A DNA stretch of 10,264 nucleotides. Origin: Chrysochromulina parva (taxonomy: Eukaryota > Haptophyta > Prymnesiales > Chrysochromulinaceae). The notes beneath the pieces were generated by a model. The model was not told the DNA's origin. It did not search any database and saw only the letters and a list, made by a program, of their open reading frames with translations. Shown one piece after another: positions 6,003-10,264 of this stretch (positions within the stretch are counted from its first letter, which is position 1; each line of letters opens with the position of its first letter). The translations under genes and the position numbers were made by a program. The stretch is from the NCBI GenBank assembly GCA_002887195.1, contig PJAB01002149.1, positions 1-10,264 of the forward strand, written 5' to 3'.

Positions 6003-6050
6003 CACAACTGGCGTGACCCGCGAGCTGTCCGCTCAGACACAACTGGCGTG
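6003..6050. repeat. 13-bp direct repeat containing CAACTG
   Basis: CACAACTGGCGTG occurs exactly twice, at 6003-6015 and 6038-6050 (35-bp offset, about three and a half helical turns). Each copy contains CAACTG, which fits the general Myb consensus YAACKG. It lies either in the F-box 3' flank or far upstream of the EF-hand gene. Confidence 0.75.
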
Positions 6051-6224
6051 GTCCGCCACCGCGCGCGCGCGTTCCGACTTCCGTCGACGTCTGCGCGACC
6101 TCCCGTGTCGCGAGCTCCATCCCTGACCAGCGTAGCAGCAGGCAGCAGGAATCACAAATAGGCGCGTCGCCATCCACTCGAATACGGATAACGTTAGCAA
6201 CGGGAAACAGAAATGTCCCAGAGC

Positions 6225-9200
6225 CTAATGGTGGATGCTCTTGACATTGGAGAAGCCCTGCGTCTTCGGGAAGCGGCTGCGCACCTTGGGATTCGGCTTC
6301 GCACGCCTCTTGTCACGCTTGTCGCGCTTGTCCCGCCCCTCGTCCTCCGGCGGGCCCAGCGCGTCCGCCGCTACCAGGGCGCTAAAGCGCCAGGCTAGTA
6401 CGGCACCGGTCGCGGTGCCGACATAGACTTGCTCGCCAACGCGGTGGAAGCAGCTGACCTCGCCGGGTACGGGCTGTTCCCACAGCACGCAGCGAGGCGC
6501 GATGGCGGGCGATTCGGCGGCGACGGCCTCCTCTGCCTCCTCCGCCACCGCCTCCTCCTCCGCCTCCTCCACTTCGGAATCGTCGTCGTCGTCCGCGCCC
6601 GCGCCGGCGATCGTGTGCGCTGCGCAGGCGGCGCTGGCGCCGCCCACCGCTCGAACATCAAAGAGAGCACAGGAGTGGCCGCCGCGTGCAAAGAGGGGCG
6701 CGGCCGGGTCGCGATCGATGGCCGCGAGCAATCTCGCGCCGTCCAGATGCAGCTGCCGAGCACACGCGCTGCCCTCGGGCAGACGAATGGTCGCAATCAG
6801 ACAGCGGCGCGAGGCGGTGGGAAGGACGTCCCAACTCACCCATTGGCCGCCGACGCCACCGACGCCGCCGCCCGCGCCTGGGGGAGCGGGCAGCCGGCGC
6901 GCATCCCAAAGATGGACACACGCGCTGTGGTGGCAGCACGTGGCGATCAAATAAGGGGCCGCTGGGCCACCGCCGCTCAGACCTCCGAAGCCGCCGCCGC
7001 GGCCGTCGGCGCCGCCGCCCTTGGCTTCGGTGGAGCAGGCAATGTGCAGAGGCACGGCCGGGGCGGTGCCATGGGCCGAGGGCAGCGGCAGCCGACTCAC
7101 CACTTGCTCCGTCACCAGATCGAATCCACAGAGCTCGCCCCGCCGGCCGCAGTAGAGGGTCGGTGCGGTGGTGGCCGAGCCGCCACCGAGGATCGCGAGC
7201 GGCACGGGCGATGGAGGGCCCTGGAGCGCGCCAAGGATCTCGCGGATGCATGCCCAGGCGCCGTCCCATAAGCGGACGACGCCGTCGGTGGAGGAGGAGG
7301 CGACGCGAGCCCTGATCGGCTGCGCGGTGTGCGGCAGCAGCAGCGCATCGGCGATGGGGGCGCTGTGGCCGCGCAGGGAGGCGCGTGGCGTCGCGTGCCG
7401 ACCCGACCCGAGCTCTTCAAGATCAAAGACATGCAGGGCGCCGTCGCCACCGCCGCAGAGCAGATGCACGCCGTCGATGGCCATGCACGACACGCCACCC
7501 GCATGCAACTCCTCCCGACCTTGCGTCGTCTTGAGCGTGCAGATGCGTCTCCGACGCTCCACAGACCACAGACGCACCGACCCCCCGTCGGCGGTCGCGA
7601 GCAGGCCGCCATCGAGATAGAGGGCTCTCGTCCCGTGACTGGCGACCCGTTCCTGGCCGGTCACGTCGGATGTGAAGACGGTCCACCGGTAAGAATGGCC
7701 AGCTAGGTGGCCAGGCGGAGTGGCCCCAGGGGGCGAAGCGGCCACGGGCAGCGCGAAGGCGGTGGCCGGACTCGTGCCGAGGATGGCGGCATGCGCACCG
7801 CCCCGAGCAGGTGGGCTGCATGCCGGTAGCGTCGTCGGCGATGCGTGTAGGCTCCGCCCGCCGCTGCCGCCGCCGCCACTGCCGCCGCCGCGCCCGCTGC
7901 CGAGGGTGGCGGCGGCCACGTCAGCCTCGGCGGCGGCGTCGGCGGCGCGCAGCTCGCCAGGCGCACGTCTCCAGGGCTGCATGGTCGCCTCCGAGCGGCG
8001 CACCCGTCGCATCGTGAGCACCCAGTCGTCATCGGGCGCCTCGACACCAAACAGGCGGCGGTGGTGCGCCTCCCAGAGTGACGGCTCGTACGAGAGCTCG
8101 CGCAGCTCGGTGCACACTGAGGACATCACACAGAGCTCGCGCACGGAGCCGATATGGTCGAGGACCAATGCCCAGAGCTCCGATGGTAACGCCGTGTTGG
8201 GCACCTCGCTCACGAGGCCAGGTGAGCCCTCAGCCCCCTCCTCCTCCGCCTCGTCCTCGGCCTCACTCTGCGCGATCGAGCCGCCACCCGTGCCGCCGCC
8301 GCCACCCGTGCTGCCGCCGCCACCGCCTGCGCCGACCTCGGCGCCGCCGAGCAGCCCCGCCGCCCTCGCCGCCTCGTAGTCGAGACGATCCGAGGCCCAG
8401 GACGAGGCCCATAGGGTCACGCCGACCGACGAGCCGACGGCCGCGCCGTGGTGAGCACTTGCATGCACGCCGCCCGACGAGCCGACGGCCGCGCCGGTGG
8501 CCGCGGGCGTGCGCAGCAATCGGAGCTCCCGCACGAGATGAAAGGCGGGCTCATGGTCGAGGTACGAGCCCGACGCACGCACGAACTGCGTGAGGCGCGT
8601 CTCGCATGAGACGTACTGGACGCGCGTCGACCATGCAGCCGCCCCTGACTTGCGGCTTTGAGCCTCCTCCTCCTTGGCCCAGAGCACGAGCACACGCTCG
8701 TGGCAGCCGCCGAAGCGAGGGTCCCACAGGAGGCGAGAGATGGCCCTCTCCGCGCGCGCGCCCGGCGAGTCGATGGCGCGCTTCTTGTCCTTGTCCCGGC
8801 TGCCTTGTCGTTGGGGCTTCATTTCAAGAGGGCTCTCGTCGGTCGGCGAGCGCGAAAGGGAGCCCGCTAGAAGGGATGCATGCATGCATGGGCCGACGGA
8901 GGCCGAGGGGCGCGGCGGCGGCACGATGTTCCCAAAGGAGCTCGGGCCACAGTACGCTCCCATCGCCGCCTCGGCCGAACGAGCGAGCGGAGGCGAGTGG
9001 GGGGAGGAGGGCGCTGCAAAGCCACGCACTGGCAGCGGCGGCAGGGCGGCGGAAGAGGCAGAGGAGGCGGCGGAGGCGGGGGCGTTGAAGCCACGGACGG
9101 ACGTTGGAGCACTCGCACCCCCACTCGCACCCCCACTCGCACCCCCACTCGCAGGGCTGCCGGTGCTCGGTGCCTCGAAGCCAACGACCGAGGCGACGGC

Positions 9201-9968
9201 ATTGAGGCCGAGCGCTGTGGGGTTGTACGAGGAAGGCGCGCCACTCGACGAGCCACCCTGGCGCTTGCCTCGACGCCTGTGCGACTGCTCGCGTCCAAGT
9301 GAGCCGGTCGCTCCGGCCGAGCCGGAGGCGCCATACGAGCCGGAGGTCGGGGAAGGCGATATGGCTTGGTCAGAGGCGGAGCCGTCGTCGGCGGGCGCGG
9401 TGGGCTGGCGCGGCACGCGGATCGGCGCCGAGCGGGCCGCCTTCTTCGCCTTGCGCCCGTGAGGCATCATCTCGGGAACTCCGCCGCCACTGCCGTGGGC
9501 CAATGCCTCGTCGTCCGCGGCGGTGAGAGCGAGCATGTCGTAGACGTCGCCTCCGCCGCCGGACACAGCCGCGGCCTCGTCGTCGAAGGCGCCGCGCGCC
9601 TTGCCGCGCGCCTTGCGCCCCTTTTGGCGACCGGAGGCCGAGGGCGCTGGTCGGCTGATGTGCGCGAAGATGTCGTCGTCCGAGGATGAGGCGCCCGCGT
9701 CGGCGAGGACGGAGAAGCCGGCGCGCGCGCGCGCGCGCTGCGTCAGCTCGTCATCATCTTCGTCGCGATCGTCGTCATCGTCTTCAGACGCTGCCAGAAC
9801 CACCGGCGTCCTCGCTGGACCTTGAGCCAGTGCGCCCGGCTCCGCCTCAAAGTGCAGCGAGGCAGCCAGCGAGATATCGCCGCCCGCCGCCTCGAGTAGG
9901 ACGGTCGCCGCGTCCAGCGAGAGACCTGTCAGGCCCGTGAGCATCACGGCGTCGTCGGCGGCGTTCAT
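6225..9968 (-). CDS. F-box/WD40 protein with UBA-like and possible MJ1316-like domains
   Basis: Likely substrate receptor of an SCF (Skp1-cullin-F-box) ubiquitin ligase, 1247 residues. The frame stays open upstream to 10061, but the first ATG is at 9968 with G at -3, so that start was chosen. Residues 6-41 (LTGLTGLSLDAATVLLEAAG and on) look like a three-helix UBA-like domain of the kind found in p97 adaptors. A long disordered part follows, with an acidic DDDDDRDEDDDE patch and three V-x-G-F-x-A-P motifs. Residues 405-525 hold RAISRLLWDPRF, EPAFHLVREL and GVTLWAS blocks, a tentative MJ1316/DUF504-type domain with inserted Gly/Ser loops. The F-box is at 590-640 (LPSELWALVLDHIGSVRELC through SLWEAHHRRLFG). 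About seven WD40 blades follow at 755-1195 (for example GGSVRLWS, DGVVRLWD, CVHLWDAR), enough for a closed propeller, with an acidic loop (1124-1152) before the last. The C-terminus is basic (DKRDKRDKRRAK), a possible nuclear signal. E2F-type sites lie upstream. Confidence 0.88.
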   Translation of the reverse strand: MNAADDAVMLTGLTGLSLDAATVLLEAAGGDISLAASLHFEAEPGALAQGPARTPVVLAASEDDDDDRDEDDDELTQRARARAGFSVLADAGASSSDDDIFAHISRPAPSASGRQKGRKARGKARGAFDDEAAAVSGGGGDVYDMLALTAADDEALAHGSGGGVPEMMPHGRKAKKAARSAPIRVPRQPTAPADDGSASDQAISPSPTSGSYGASGSAGATGSLGREQSHRRRGKRQGGSSSGAPSSYNPTALGLNAVASVVGFEAPSTGSPASGGASGGASGGASAPTSVRGFNAPASAASSASSAALPPLPVRGFAAPSSPHSPPLARSAEAAMGAYCGPSSFGNIVPPPRPSASVGPCMHASLLAGSLSRSPTDESPLEMKPQRQGSRDKDKKRAIDSPGARAERAISRLLWDPRFGGCHERVLVLWAKEEEAQSRKSGAAAWSTRVQYVSCETRLTQFVRASGSYLDHEPAFHLVRELRLLRTPAATGAAVGSSGGVHASAHHGAAVGSSVGVTLWASSWASDRLDYEAARAAGLLGGAEVGAGGGGGSTGGGGGTGGGSIAQSEAEDEAEEEGAEGSPGLVSEVPNTALPSELWALVLDHIGSVRELCVMSSVCTELRELSYEPSLWEAHHRRLFGVEAPDDDWVLTMRRVRRSEATMQPWRRAPGELRAADAAAEADVAAATLGSGRGGGSGGGGSGGRSLHASPTTLPACSPPARGGAHAAILGTSPATAFALPVAASPPGATPPGHLAGHSYRWTVFTSDVTGQERVASHGTRALYLDGGLLATADGGSVRLWSVERRRRICTLKTTQGREELHAGGVSCMAIDGVHLLCGGGDGALHVFDLEELGSGRHATPRASLRGHSAPIADALLLPHTAQPIRARVASSSTDGVVRLWDGAWACIREILGALQGPPSPVPLAILGGGSATTAPTLYCGRRGELCGFDLVTEQVVSRLPLPSAHGTAPAVPLHIACSTEAKGGGADGRGGGFGGLSGGGPAAPYLIATCCHHSACVHLWDARRLPAPPGAGGGVGGVGGQWVSWDVLPTASRRCLIATIRLPEGSACARQLHLDGARLLAAIDRDPAAPLFARGGHSCALFDVRAVGGASAACAAHTIAGAGADDDDDSEVEEAEEEAVAEEAEEAVAAESPAIAPRCVLWEQPVPGEVSCFHRVGEQVYVGTATGAVLAWRFSALVAADALGPPEDEGRDKRDKRDKRRAKPNPKVRSRFPKTQGFSNVKSIHH
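8426..8496 (-). repeat. 23-bp in-frame direct repeat in the F-box gene
   Basis: An identical 23-bp segment occurs at 8426-8448 and 8474-8496, offset 48 bp, so it keeps frame. It encodes the doubled GAAVGSS motif inside the Gly/Ser loop of the possible MJ1316-like region, a sign that this loop grew by duplication. Confidence 0.85.
9111..9154 (-). repeat. 12-bp coding minisatellite (GGAS units)
   Basis: ACTCGCACCCCC repeats three times (9111-9122, 9123-9134, 9135-9146) with a partial fourth copy. The minus strand reads GGAS tetrapeptides between the first two V-x-G-F-x-A-P motifs of the F-box protein. Confidence 0.88.
9721..9738. repeat. (GC)9 dinucleotide run
   Basis: Nine uninterrupted GC dinucleotides inside the F-box coding region, encoding an alternating Arg/Ala stretch on the minus strand. 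Alternating purine-pyrimidine GC runs can adopt Z-DNA, but here it may simply reflect codon bias. The dinucleotide unit could cause frame-shifting slippage. Confidence 0.85.
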
Positions 9969-10008
9969 GCCGCTGGTGCAAAAGGAGTCAATGGACAAAA
10001 GCGCTCCG

Positions 10009-10016
10009 TTTCCCGC
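10009..10016 (+). promoter_or_regulatory. E2F-type site TTTCCCGC, proximal
   Basis: A perfect match to the E2F/DP consensus TTTSSCGC, about 40-48 bp upstream of the F-box gene ATG. E2F sites drive S-phase expression in plants, animals and green algae; use here is inferred. Confidence 0.45.
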
Positions 10017-10148
10017 GGGGGCAGGAAAGTTGGCAGGAAACCGAACTTTTCGTTGTAGTCAGACCAGGCTAGGTAAGCCTCGTCTAATCAAATTGGGGAT
10101 GGTCCCCTACTCATGCGGCGATGCTGTTCGAAACGAGCGCCGTTGCAC

Positions 10149-10156
10149 GCGGGAAA
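10149..10156 (-). promoter_or_regulatory. E2F-type site, distal, inverted
   Basis: GCGGGAAA on the plus strand, which is TTTCCCGC on the minus strand, about 180-188 bp upstream of the F-box gene ATG and in opposite orientation to the proximal copy. Confidence 0.4.
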
Positions 10157-10264
10157 CGCATAGTGCATTCACTGGCTTTGTTCATGGCGAAGCTCCGCCA
10201 TCACTCCTTCCGATCTGACACAGGAACGAGCAAGCGCCGACCGGATGGGCAGATCCGCAATGGC

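Larger units (their letters stand above)
5659..6224. other. Intergenic region: EF-hand promoter side and F-box gene 3' flank
   Basis: This 566-bp stretch holds no supported gene. The left part, next to the EF-hand ATG, carries a 14-bp tandem repeat and two CACGTG boxes listed separately. The middle has a TGTCACGTCACA near-palindrome (5995-6006) containing a TGACGTGA-like element on the minus strand, and a 13-bp direct repeat listed separately. GTCGTGACGAC (5873-5883) is a short palindrome with a single central base. A (CG)n run lies at 6060-6072. The right end, after the F-box stop at 6225, should be that gene's 3' UTR; no AATAAA is seen. Confidence 0.55.
9969..10264 (-). promoter_or_regulatory. 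Upstream region of the F-box/WD40 gene
   Basis: This is the 5' flank of the minus-strand F-box gene and holds no supported gene to the window edge. It contains two E2F-type octamers (listed separately), a 9-bp direct repeat GGCAGGAAA at 10020-10028 and 10032-10040, a CCAAT box on the minus strand (10092-10096, about 125 bp upstream of the ATG), a short inverted repeat AGGCT-AGGTA-AGCCT (10066-10080) and an 18-bp near-palindrome ATGGCG...CGCCAT (10184-10201). No TATA box is seen. Confidence 0.5.

Noticed and set aside
6429..9526. Several plus-strand open frames of 100-280 codons opposite the F-box/WD40 gene
   Set aside because: All overlap WD40, F-box or linker coding sequence on the minus strand, are Arg/Pro/Ala-rich and have no domain match.
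9969..9998. Extending the F-box protein N-terminus by ten residues to a TTG at 9998
   Set aside because: TTG starts are rare in nuclear genes, and the in-frame ATG at 9968 has a good context and lies right before the UBA-like domain.
10204..10217. CTTCCGATCT, a 10-base match to the end of a common sequencing adapter
   Set aside because: The bases before it do not continue the adapter and the match is short enough to be chance; no sign of an assembly artefact is visible.

Overview
The window is GC-rich nuclear DNA from a eukaryote, most likely a unicellular alga with a complex plastid; a haptophyte is my best guess. The evidence is four large, apparently intron-free genes full of Ala, Pro, Gly and Ser tracts, in-frame minisatellites inside coding regions, chromatin (SET, chromodomain) and F-box/WD40 proteins that are eukaryotic, and an EF-hand protein whose N-terminus looks like a plastid-targeting presequence. 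A Pro/Gly-type 'VPxG...GQ' repeat, which I associate from memory with algal proteins, adds weak support. No prokaryotic operon, mobile element, CRISPR array, tRNA or rRNA is visible.

Layout from left to right. (1) 2-817, plus strand: the 3' part of a gene for a single-repeat Myb/SANT protein with a small Cys/His knuckle; its 5' end lies outside the window. (2) 818-1458: a convergent intergenic stretch shared by two 3' ends. (3) 1459-4419, minus strand: a 986-residue chromatin protein that joins a GNAT acetyltransferase domain, a SET domain split by a long low-complexity insertion, a chromodomain, a Tudor-like domain and a Cys-rich tail. (4) 4420-4827: the upstream region of that gene plus the 3' side of the next one, with a hairpin touching the stop codon. 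(5) 4828-5658, minus: a plastid-type EF-hand calcium-binding protein. (6) 5659-6224: its upstream region, with G-box palindromes and short direct repeats. (7) 6225-9968, minus: a 1247-residue F-box/WD40 protein with an N-terminal UBA-like domain and a possible MJ1316-type RNA-end domain. (8) 9969-10264: its upstream region, carrying two perfect E2F-type sites.

The three complete genes lie head-to-tail on the minus strand, each with its own several-hundred-base upstream region, so they look like separate transcription units. The most notable item is the GNAT-SET-chromo-Tudor protein, which would carry two histone-writer folds and two reader folds in one chain. Its SET core has lost several hallmark residues, so it may act through its acetyltransferase and readers. 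The F-box protein looks like a substrate receptor for an SCF ubiquitin ligase, with extra ubiquitin- and possibly RNA-binding parts. No direct functional link between the genes can be shown from sequence.
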